From positions 232,596 through 296,595 of the forward strand of contig JAFEBV010000041.1 of assembly GCA_018242485.1 (NCBI GenBank): DNA of 64,000 bases, read 5' to 3'. The notes under the pieces are model-generated. The model ran no database searches. It worked only from the letters and a program-made list of their open reading frames with translations, and had not been told where the DNA came from. Made by a program: the position numbers and the translations under genes. Positions 56,845 to 64,000 of the stretch are shown piece by piece. This DNA comes from Pseudomonadota bacterium. GTDB lineage: Bacteria; Pseudomonadota; Gammaproteobacteria; Xanthomonadales; Xanthomonadaceae. How positions within the stretch are numbered: position 1 is the stretch's first letter; each line of letters begins with the position of its first letter.

Positions 56845-58021
56845 TCCAACCCTGCGCGGCGCAATTTCTGCTCCGCGTCGCGAACGCGCGCGCGCCCTGC
56901 CCGCGCTGGCCTGCGCGCTGGCCCTGTGTCTGGCGGCCTGCGCACGCAGCGGCGACAACGCCCCCAGCACGGCCAGCGTGACCCCGACCAATGTCCACCT
57001 GAGCGCCGACCAGCAGCGCCATATCAGCACTCGCACGCTGACCGCCGCGCCGCTGCGCGCATCCATCGAAGCCGTCGGCGCGGTGGATTTCGACAACGAC
57101 CGCGCGACCAGCGTGGTCGCGCCCTTCTCCGGCCCGGTGGCTCGCGTGCTGGTGCAGCCCGGGCAGCAGGTGCGCAAGGGCGAGGCGCTCGCCACGGTGG
57201 ATTCTTCCGACTACGCGGCGGCGGTGGACGCCTACGCGAAGGCCGTGGCGACCGCGAAAAACCTGCGCGCGATCGCCGACGCCGACAAGGATCTGGTGCA
57301 GCACAAGGGCGTATCCGGACGCGAGAACGCGCAGGCGCAGACCGATGCGGCCGGCGCGGAAGTCGACCGCGACGCCGCGTTGCAGGCGCTGCTGGCGCTG
57401 GGCGTGGATCAGGCCACCCTCGCGCAAATCGCCAGCGGCAAGCTCGGCGCGCACGCGCAGGGCGTGATCCGCGCGCCGATCGCCGGCACCGTCGCGGAGA
57501 AGCTCATCGCTCCGGGCACCTTGCTGCAAACCGGTTCCACCGCCTGCTTCACCCTCGCCGACCTGTCGCACATGTGGGTGCTGGCGCAGGTCTCGGTAGC
57601 GGATGCGAAGTCCATCGCCGTCGGCGATCCGGTCGAAATCCTCGGCGACGCCAACGCCAAACCGCTCGAGGGCGTGGTCGACAACATCGCCGCGATCGTC
57701 GATCCGGACACCCGCGCGGTGATCGCGCGCATCGCCGTCGCCAACCCCGACAACACGTTGCGCAAGCAGATGTACGTGCGCGTGCGGATTCACTCCAAGA
57801 CCGAGCACACCGGACTGGAAGTGCCGGTCTCGGCGATCCTGCGCGACGACGAGAACCTGCCCTTCGTGTTTGTCGTCGCCAATGACGGCAGCTACGCGCG
57901 CCGCCGCATCACCCTGGGCGCGCGCGATGGCGATGCCTACGAAATCGCGTCCGGACTGGCCTCCGGCGAGCGCATCGTGGTGGAAGGCGGGCTGTTCATG
58001 CAGTTCATGCAATCGCAATGA
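56834..58021 (+). CDS. Heavy-metal RND periplasmic adaptor (CzcB-like)
   Basis: A 395-residue membrane-fusion protein with a lipoprotein signal (LACALALCLAACARSG, Cys near 36). The barrel-sandwich half GPVARVLVQPGQQVRKGEAL, a helical hairpin (VDAYAKAVATAKNLRAIADA), the second half VIRAPIAGTVAEKLIAPGTL and the beta-barrel LSHMWVLAQV follow. It bridges pump and channel and may bind metal. It starts inside the channel gene and ends overlapping the pump start (ATGA). Confidence 0.92.
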   Translation: MNLDPTLRGAISAPRRERARALPALACALALCLAACARSGDNAPSTASVTPTNVHLSADQQRHISTRTLTAAPLRASIEAVGAVDFDNDRATSVVAPFSGPVARVLVQPGQQVRKGEALATVDSSDYAAAVDAYAKAVATAKNLRAIADADKDLVQHKGVSGRENAQAQTDAAGAEVDRDAALQALLALGVDQATLAQIASGKLGAHAQGVIRAPIAGTVAEKLIAPGTLLQTGSTACFTLADLSHMWVLAQVSVADAKSIAVGDPVEILGDANAKPLEGVVDNIAAIVDPDTRAVIARIAVANPDNTLRKQMYVRVRIHSKTEHTGLEVPVSAILRDDENLPFVFVVANDGSYARRRITLGARDGDAYEIASGLASGERIVVEGGLFMQFMQSQ

Positions 58022-61000
58022 GCGAGCAGTCCACCCAACCCGGCTCGCGCACCGCGTCGGCCATGAACCGCATCGTCGCGGCGGCGTTGCGGCAGCCGTT
58101 GTTCCTGGTGATCTTGCTGACCGTGCTGCTGGTCGGTGCCGGGCTGCGTTCGCTGCATCGTCTGCCGGTGGACGCCTACCCGGATCTGTCGCCGCCGATG
58201 GTCGAGATCATCACCCAGTGGCCGGGGCATGCGTCCGAGGAGGTCGAGCGCCTGATCACGGTGCCGATCGAACAGACCATGACCGGCGTGCCGAAGACGA
58301 AAATCACCCGCTCGATTTCGTTGTACGGCCTGTCCGACGTGATCATCACCTACGACGACGACGCCAGCAACGACGCCTCGCGGCAGGAGGTGTTCAACCG
58401 CCTGACGCAAGTGACCCTGCCATCGGGCGTCACGCCGTCGGTGGCGCCGCTGTCCTCGCCCTCGGGGCTGATCTACCGCTACGTGCTCAAGAGTTCCGAT
58501 CGTTCGCCGATGGAACTGAAGACCTTCGAGGACTGGATCATCGAGCCGGCCTACCGCTCGGTGCCCGGCGTGGCCGACGATTCGGGCTTCGGCGGCGGCA
58601 CCATGCAGTATCAGGTGCTGCTCGACCCGACCAAGCTCGCGGCCGCCGGGCTGTCGGTGGCGCAGGTGCAGTCGCAGTTGTCCATCAACAACTCCAACGC
58701 CGGCGGCGGCTTCTACACGCAGGGCGCGCAGTTCTACTACGTCACCGGCAAGGGTCGCCTGACCACGTTGCAGGACATCGAGAACGTGGTGCTGAGCACG
58801 CATGCCGGCAAACCCACTCTGGTGAAAGACGTGGGCCGGGTGGTCATCGGCATCGCGCCGCGGCTGGGCGAGTTCGGCTTCGAGAAGACCAACGACGCGG
58901 TCGAGGGCGTGATCCTGCTGCGCACCGGCGAGAAGGCGCAGGACGTGCTCAAGCGCGTCGAGGCCAAGACGAAGGAACTCAACGATCAGGTGTTGCCGAA
59001 AGACGTGAAGATCGTGCCGTTCTACGATCGCAGCGACCTGATCGACCTCACCACCCGCACCGTCGGCGACAACCTCACCCGCGGCATGGTGCTGGTCGTG
59101 GTGGTGCTGATCTTCTTCCTGTACGACGTGCGCGCCGGCCTGATCGTCGCCACCACCATTCCGCTGGCGCTGCTGTTCGCCTTCATCTGCCTCGACGTGC
59201 AGGGCGCGTCGGCCAACCTGCTGTCGATCGGCGCGGTGGACTTCGGCATCCTCGTCGATGGCGCGGTGGTGATGGTGGAAAACATCTTCCGCCGCATCGC
59301 GCTGCACGAGGAGCGACCGCTGGACATCAAGGCGGTGATCCTCGAAGCCGCAGGCGAAGTGGATCGGCCGATCTTCTACGCGGTGGCGGTGATCGTCGCC
59401 GGCTTCCTGCCGATCTACGTGCTGGCCGGCCCGTCGGGCACCCTGTTCAAGCCGATGGCCGACACCATGGTGTTCGCGCTGGTGGGCTCGCTGCTGGTGA
59501 CCTTGCTGCTGCTGCCGGTGCTGTGCGCGTGGTTCATGCGCCGCGGCGTGCGCGAGCGGCGCAACGCGATCTTCGAGGCCATCCAGCGGTTCTATGCCCG
59601 CGGCCTCGACCTGTGCCTTGCGCTGCCGCGCACCACCGTGCTCCTCGCCGGCGCGGTGCTGGCCGGTTCGCTGCTGCTGCTGCCCTTCATCGGCGGCGAG
59701 TTCATGCCCAAGCTCGACGAGGGCGCGCTGTGGGTGCGCGCCACCATGCCCTACAGCATCTCCTACGGCGAGTCGGCGAAGATCACCCCGCAGATCCGCG
59801 CCATCCTCGCATCCTTCCCCGAAGTCACCACGACGGCTTCCGAACTGGCGCGGCCCGACGACGGCACCGATTCGACGGGTTTCTTCAACGTGGAGTTCTA
59901 CGTCGGCCTCAAGCCGTATTCGCAGTGGACGGGCAAGTACCGCACCAAACCGGAATTGATCGCGGCGATGGACGCCAAACTGCGGCAGTTCCCGGGCATC
60001 ACCTTCAACTACACGCAGCCGGCCGAGGATGCGGTGGACGAAGCCGAAACCGGCCTGAAGAGCGCGCTGGCGGTGAAGGTGTTCGGACAGGACTTGAACG
60101 TGCTGGAGAGCAAGGGCAAGTCGATCAAGCAGGTGCTCGAGCATGTGCGCGGCATCCGCGACGTGACCCTCGTGCGCGAACTCGGGCAGCCCACGCTCAC
60201 CATCGCCATCGACCGTGCGGCGATCGCCCGTTACGGCCTGAACGTGGACGACATCAACAACCTGATCTCCGCCGGCATCGGCGGCGACGTGGCCACCGAG
60301 GTGGTGCAGAAGGAAAAACAATTCGACCTCGTCGTGCGCCTCGACAAGCAATACCGCGACAACCCCGAGGCGATCGGCAACATCCTCGTCGCCACGCCCG
60401 ACGGTCAACAGTTGCCACTCAAGCGTTTCGCCGATATCAAGGTCGGCAACGGCGCCTCGTTCATCTACCGCGAGAACAACTCGCGCTACATCGGCGTGCA
60501 GTTCTCGGTGCAAGGCCGCGACCTCGCCGGCGCAGTCGAGGACGCCATCGCGCAGGTGCACAAGCAGGTGTCGCTGCCGCAGGGCTACCGGCTGGACTGG
60601 GGCGGCGAATACTCCGACTACACCGCCTCGCGCGCGCAGATGCAGGTGATCCTGCCGCTGACGATCTTCCTGATCTTCCTGCTGCTGTTCACCTTGTACG
60701 GCAACTTCAAGTTCCCCTTCATCACCGTCGCCGGCGTGCTGCTGTCGGCGCCCGCCGGCGGCATCGTCGCGCTGTGGATGACCGGCATGCCGTTCTCGGT
60801 GTCCTCGGGAATTGGCTTCCTCGCCTTGTTCGGCGTTTCGGTGCAAACCGCGGTGGTGTACATCTCCTACGTCAACGAACTGCGATTGGGCGGCATGCCC
60901 ATCGCGCAGGCGATCCGCGAAGGCGCGGTACTGCGCCTGCGCCCGATCATGATGACCGCGCTGGTCGCCGCGCTCGGCCTGCTGCCGGCGGCACTGGCCA

Positions 61001-61140
61001 CCGGCGTGGGCACCGACACGCAGAAACCCTTCGCGCTGGTGATCGTCAGCGGCCTGTTCACGCGCCTGTTGATCAGCGTGTTCCTGATGCCTGCCCTGTA
61101 TGCACTCGTGGCGCGCGAGAACGACCGGCTGGAGGTGTGA
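58018..61140 (+). CDS. Heavy-metal RND pump (CzcA/CusA family, HME)
   Basis: A 1040-residue inner-membrane RND transporter. The TM4 region GAVDFGILVDGAVVMVENIF has the single-Asp-plus-Gly HME-type signature of metal pumps, unlike the HAE-type pump at 38 kb. Two large periplasmic domains and 12 helices are evident (first helix about 30-48, last about 1010-1030). The substrate is probably Zn/Co/Cd (Czc-like), given the His-rich CDF gene next door, though the metal cannot be fixed from sequence. Confidence 0.95.
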   Translation: MSEQSTQPGSRTASAMNRIVAAALRQPLFLVILLTVLLVGAGLRSLHRLPVDAYPDLSPPMVEIITQWPGHASEEVERLITVPIEQTMTGVPKTKITRSISLYGLSDVIITYDDDASNDASRQEVFNRLTQVTLPSGVTPSVAPLSSPSGLIYRYVLKSSDRSPMELKTFEDWIIEPAYRSVPGVADDSGFGGGTMQYQVLLDPTKLAAAGLSVAQVQSQLSINNSNAGGGFYTQGAQFYYVTGKGRLTTLQDIENVVLSTHAGKPTLVKDVGRVVIGIAPRLGEFGFEKTNDAVEGVILLRTGEKAQDVLKRVEAKTKELNDQVLPKDVKIVPFYDRSDLIDLTTRTVGDNLTRGMVLVVVVLIFFLYDVRAGLIVATTIPLALLFAFICLDVQGASANLLSIGAVDFGILVDGAVVMVENIFRRIALHEERPLDIKAVILEAAGEVDRPIFYAVAVIVAGFLPIYVLAGPSGTLFKPMADTMVFALVGSLLVTLLLLPVLCAWFMRRGVRERRNAIFEAIQRFYARGLDLCLALPRTTVLLAGAVLAGSLLLLPFIGGEFMPKLDEGALWVRATMPYSISYGESAKITPQIRAILASFPEVTTTASELARPDDGTDSTGFFNVEFYVGLKPYSQWTGKYRTKPELIAAMDAKLRQFPGITFNYTQPAEDAVDEAETGLKSALAVKVFGQDLNVLESKGKSIKQVLEHVRGIRDVTLVRELGQPTLTIAIDRAAIARYGLNVDDINNLISAGIGGDVATEVVQKEKQFDLVVRLDKQYRDNPEAIGNILVATPDGQQLPLKRFADIKVGNGASFIYRENNSRYIGVQFSVQGRDLAGAVEDAIAQVHKQVSLPQGYRLDWGGEYSDYTASRAQMQVILPLTIFLIFLLLFTLYGNFKFPFITVAGVLLSAPAGGIVALWMTGMPFSVSSGIGFLALFGVSVQTAVVYISYVNELRLGGMPIAQAIREGAVLRLRPIMMTALVAALGLLPAALATGVGTDTQKPFALVIVSGLFTRLLISVFLMPALYALVARENDRLEV

Positions 61141-61263
61141 GCGCAGGGTTACGACGAATCGTCATCTGCATGCAACGCAGCGTTCTTGCGCGGTCAAGGC
61201 GCTGCCGTCGATGCGGGTGTATAAGGCCGGATGTGTTCGCTTCCGATCCAACGGAGATCCGCC

Positions 61264-61797
61264 ATGAACAAGCTGCTCGTCGCCATCGCCCTGGCCACCG
61301 TCACCCTGCCCGCCTACGCCGCGCTCAAGGACGGCGATACAGCGCCGGATTTCAGCGCGCCCGCGTATCTGGCCGGCAAGCCCTTCACCTTCCACCTCGC
61401 CGACGCGCTCAAGACCGGGCCGGTGGTGGTGTATTTCTTCCCCGCCGCGCACACCTCGGGCTGCAACCTCGAGGCGCATCTGTTCTCGCAGGCCATCGAC
61501 CGCTTCAAGGCCCTGCACGCGACGGTGATCGGGGTGACCGCCGGCAACACCGACCAGCTCGCCGACTTCTCCAGGGAAACCGAGCACTGCTCGGGCAAGT
61601 TCCCGGTCGCCGCCGATCCGGGCGCGAAGATCGCCAAGCAGTACGACGCGATCCTGTCGATGAAACCAGAATGGTCGAACCGCACCTCGTACGTGATCGC
61701 GCCCACGGGCTCCATCGCGCACGTGTATTCCAACCTCAATCCGAACCAGCATGTGGACGAAACCCTGAAGGCGGTGCAGGCGCTGGAAGCGAAGTGA
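61264..61797 (+). CDS. Secreted peroxiredoxin (AhpC/TSA, Bcp-like)
   Basis: A 177-residue periplasmic peroxidase. A Sec signal (MNKLLVAIALATVTLPAYAA) is followed by a peroxiredoxin domain: GDTAPDFSAPAYLAG, the peroxidatic C67 in FFPAAHTSGCNLE (TSGC in place of TPGC), a second Cys at 109 (ETEHCSGKFPV) and SYVIAPTGSIAHVY. Reduction would need a periplasmic thiol donor. It follows the metal pump by about 120 bp and may belong to a metal-stress response. Confidence 0.9.
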   Translation: MNKLLVAIALATVTLPAYAALKDGDTAPDFSAPAYLAGKPFTFHLADALKTGPVVVYFFPAAHTSGCNLEAHLFSQAIDRFKALHATVIGVTAGNTDQLADFSRETEHCSGKFPVAADPGAKIAKQYDAILSMKPEWSNRTSYVIAPTGSIAHVYSNLNPNQHVDETLKAVQALEAK

Positions 61798-61895
61798 GCC
61801 AGTCCATTCACGCGCAATGCATCATGGCATCGCGTCTCATCCGGCGAGACGCGCGACCGTAGAATCGAAAACTTCCCTGCCGCCGCAGGCACCGC

Positions 61896-64000
61896 ATGCC
61901 CGGATCCGGATCGCGCACGAAAAAATCCGCTGCCGCCCAGGTTCCGGCGATGGCGGCGTTGCCGTTCGGCGCCCACGCCGCCGACACGCCGGCGGCGCTG
62001 CGCGCCTTCCATCCCGCCGTCGCGGCGTGGTTCGCACAGGCATTCCCGGAGCCGACGCCTGCGCAAGTCACGGCGTGGCCGGCGATCGCTTCCGGTCGCC
62101 ATGCGCTGATCGCCGCACCCACCGGCTCGGGCAAGACGCTGGCGGCCTTTCTCGCCGCGCTCGATGCGCTGGTGCGCGAGGGACTGGCCAACGGCGGCAA
62201 CCTGCCCGACGCCACCAGCGTGGTCTACGTGTCGCCGCTGAAGGCGCTGTCGAACGACATCGCGCTCAATCTGGAAACGCCCATCGCCGGCATCCGCGCG
62301 CAGTTGTTCGCGCAGGGCCTGCCCGACGTGGCGATCCGCGCGCTGGTACGCACCGGCGACACCCCGGCCGGCGAGCGCACGGCGATGCGCAAGGCGCCGC
62401 CGCACATCCTCGTCACCACGCCCGAATCGTTGTACGTGCTGCTCGGTTCGGATTCCGGCCGCGCGGGGCTGGCCAGTGCGCGCTCGGTGATCGTCGATGA
62501 AATCCACGCGCTGGCCGGCAACAAGCGTGGCAGTCACCTCGCACTCACACTGGAACGGCTGGAAGCGCTGTGCACCGGGCAGAGCCTGCCCCGGACTCGA
62601 TCCGGGGATGCCCACGTGCCTCGGAGGGCAGAGCCTGCCCCGGACTCGACCCGGGGATGCCCGGAAGCGGCCGACCGACGCCTGTTGCGCATCGGCCTGT
62701 CGGCGACGCAGCGGCCGATCGACGCGGTCGCGCGCCTGCTGGTCGGCACGCGATCGCTGAACGGCGACGGCACGCCCGACTGCGCGGTCGTCGATATCGG
62801 CCACGTCCGCGCGCGCGATCTGGCCATCGAACTGCCGCCCGTGCCACTGTCGGCGGTGTTGTCCAACGAGGCGTGGGAACACGTCTACACGCGGCTGGCC
62901 GAACTGGCCGGGCAGCACCGCACCACGCTGGTGTTCGTCAACACCCGGCGCATGGCCGAGCGCGTGGCGCGGCATCTGTCCGAACGACTGGGCAAGGACG
63001 CGGTCGCCGCGCACCACGGCAGCATGGCACGCGAACTGCGTCTGGACGCCGAGCAACGGCTCAAGCGCGGCGCGCTGCGCCTGCTCATCGCCACCGCCTC
63101 GCTGGAGCTGGGCATCGACATTGGAGAGGTCGATCTGGTCTGCCAGCTCGGTTCGCCGCGCTCGATCGCCGCCTTCCTGCAACGGGTCGGGCGCTCCGGG
63201 CATGCCGTCGGCGCGCTGCCGAAGGGGCGACTGTTTCCATCCTCGCGCGACGATCTGGTCGAATGCGCCGCCCTGCTGGACTGCGTGCGTCGCGGCGAAC
63301 TCGACATGTTGCGGATTCCACCCGCGCCACTGGACGTGCTCGCGCAACAGATCGTCGCCGAAGTCGGCAGCCGCGAATGGGACGAGAACGCGTTGTACGA
63401 ACTATGCCGCCGCGCATGGCCCTACGCGCGACTGGAACGCAAGGATTTCACCGCCGTTGTGCGCATGCTCGCCGACGGCTACAGCACCCGCCGCGGCCCG
63501 CGCCATGGCCTGATCCACCGCGACGCCGTGCACGGCACGTTGCGCGGGCATGCCGGCGGACGCATGACCGCGCTGACTTCCGGCGGCACCATCCCCGACA
63601 CCGCCGACTACGCGGTCACACTCGAACCGGCGCAGCAGAACATCGGCAGCGTGCACGAGGATTTCGCGGTCGAATCCATCGCCGGCGACATCTTCCAGCT
63701 CGGCAACGCCAGCTACCGCATCCTGCGGATCGAGCGCGGCACGGTGCGGGTGGAGGATGCGCACGGCCTGCCGCCGACCATCCCGTTCTGGCTCGGCGAG
63801 GCCCCCGGGCGCAGCGATGCGCTGTCGTTGGGCGTGTCACGGCTGCGCGAGGAGATGGCGCGACGGCTCGGCGCTTCGCCTCTCCCTCCGGGAGAGGCCG
63901 GCGCGCGCAGCGCGACGGGTGAGGGAGAAACCTCCGTTACCGCTGAATTACTGAGTTCACAGCGGCCCGACTGTCTTCCCTCATCCGCCCTTCGGGCACC
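61896..64000 (+). CDS. Lhr-type ATP-dependent helicase, 5' part (runs off window)
   Basis: An open frame of 701 codons with no stop: superfamily 2 Lhr-core helicase. Walker [13 protein letters not shown] is at about 74-85, the DEIHAL box at about 201-206, motif [16 protein letters not shown], motif [17 protein letters not shown] and motif [20 protein letters not shown]. It then has the winged-helix/Lhr region through [17 protein letters not shown]. It is a DNA/RNA helicase used in repair or recombination. The frame is interrupted in-frame by palindromic repeat DNA at about 62575-62662 and 63873-64000. The start is ATG 61896. Confidence 0.9.
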   Translation, partial: MPGSGSRTKKSAAAQVPAMAALPFGAHAADTPAALRAFHPAVAAWFAQAFPEPTPAQVTAWPAIASGRHALIAAPTGSGKTLAAFLAALDALVREGLANGGNLPDATSVVYVSPLKALSNDIALNLETPIAGIRAQLFAQGLPDVAIRALVRTGDTPAGERTAMRKAPPHILVTTPESLYVLLGSDSGRAGLASARSVIVDEIHALAGNKRGSHLALTLERLEALCTGQSLPRTRSGDAHVPRRAEPAPDSTRGCPEAADRRLLRIGLSATQRPIDAVARLLVGTRSLNGDGTPDCAVVDIGHVRARDLAIELPPVPLSAVLSNEAWEHVYTRLAELAGQHRTTLVFVNTRRMAERVARHLSERLGKDAVAAHHGSMARELRLDAEQRLKRGALRLLIATASLELGIDIGEVDLVCQLGSPRSIAAFLQRVGRSGHAVGALPKGRLFPSSRDDLVECAALLDCVRRGELDMLRIPPAPLDVLAQQIVAEVGSREWDENALYELCRRAWPYARLERKDFTAVVRMLADGYSTRRGPRHGLIHRDAVHGTLRGHAGGRMTALTSGGTIPDTADYAVTLEPAQQNIGSVHEDFAVESIAGDIFQLGNASYRILRIERGTVRVEDAHGLPPTIPFWLGEAPGRSDALSLGVSRLREEMARRLGASPLPPGEAGARSATGEGETSVTAELLSSQRPDCLPSSALRA
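62578..62662. repeat. Two 36-bp palindromic repeats inside the lhr-like gene
   Basis: Copies at 62578-62613 and 62627-62662 are near identical (core GCCCCGGACTCGATCCGGGG; one base differs). Each can form a hairpin of CCCCGGA/TCCGGGG type. The block adds about 28 residues ([20 protein letters not shown] and following) between LERLEALC and [10 protein letters not shown], which are adjacent in relatives. Confidence 0.9.
63873..64000. repeat. REP-like palindromes inside the lhr-like gene
   Basis: 63873-63931 contains CCTCTCCCTCCGGGAGAGG plus a GCGCGCGCAGCGCG palindrome, the reverse of the intergenic element at 17456-17515. 63975-64000 contains CATCCGCCCTTCGGGCACC, as at 30665-30684. The reading frame stays open through both, adding [20 protein letters not shown] and more to the protein after REEMARRL. 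Confidence 0.85.

Noticed and set aside
57937..60846. Long open frame (969 codons) on the minus strand
   Set aside because: It is the antisense shadow of the heavy-metal RND gene in high-GC DNA; the product is His/Arg/Gln-rich with no domain, while the plus strand encodes a full RND pump.

Overview
The window is very GC-rich, densely coded chromosomal DNA. The content points to a gammaproteobacterium of the Xanthomonadales (Lysobacterales) type. Three things support this: the order sdh operon, lolC/lolD, comEC, exbB/exbD, msbA, lpxK, kdsB, uvrC, pgsA and tRNAs; the order lexA, recA, recX, alaS, csrA, tRNA-Ser; and a LexA operator of the Xanthomonas form TTAG-N6-TACTA in front of lexA. Species cannot be told from the sequence alone.

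Layout. 1-4.7 kb: a truncated zinc-ribbon gene, a small unknown gene, tRNA-Ser(UGA) preceded by tandem copies of its own 5' half, a LysR regulator, serS, a TonB-like gene and the decayed 3' end of an integrase. 4.7-23.4 kb: one long, tightly packed minus-strand array. In transcription order it holds an SDHAF4-like gene, sdhCDAB, sdhE, a YgfX-like gene, lolC, lolD, comEC, exbB, exbD, msbA, lpxK, kdsB, a low-molecular-weight phosphatase, a thioredoxin/NHL protein, uvrC, pgsA, tRNA-Gly and tRNA-Cys. It joins respiration (complex II and its assembly factors) to envelope biogenesis (lipid A export and phosphorylation, Kdo activation, lipoprotein sorting) and DNA repair. 23.4-31.6 kb: ygfZ, an integrase 5' remnant beside tRNA-Ser(GCU), then csrA, alaS, recX, a toxin-antitoxin pair, recA and lexA. 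31.8-34.1 kb: feoABC-type ferrous iron uptake behind a possible Fur box. 34.2-38.1 kb: a carboxyltransferase, an Ala/Ser-rich lipoprotein, an isolated pseudopilin and a YciI-like protein. 38.1-43.3 kb: an RND efflux operon (DUF2892 protein, adaptor, pump) divergent from an ArsR-type repressor that has the two-cysteine spacing of sulfane-sulfur sensors; overlapping divergent promoters share palindromic operators. 43.6-48.4 kb: mutS, a small lipoprotein, hslR, rplS and a DUF1857 gene. 48.4-50.9 kb: two tandem paralogues of a family I do not recognise. 51-54 kb: a methyltransferase, a small acidic protein, a periplasmic cyclophilin, a GFA-family protein and a GIY-YIG protein. 54-61.1 kb: a heavy-metal efflux cluster (His-rich CDF transporter and a CzcCBA-like tripartite pump). 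61.2-64 kb: a secreted peroxiredoxin and the 5' part of an lhr-type helicase gene that runs off the window.

A recurring theme is small palindromic or short tandem repeat DNA. It sits between genes (2.2, 17.5, 20.4, 25.2, 28.2 and 30.7 kb) and also inside reading frames: kdsB carries a 15-bp tandem repeat, and the lhr-like gene carries at least two in-frame repeat insertions. The strongest candidates for something new are the thiol-sensor-controlled DUF2892/RND operon, the in-frame palindrome insertions in lhr, the unknown tandem paralogue pair, and the toxin-antitoxin pair lodged between recA and recX.
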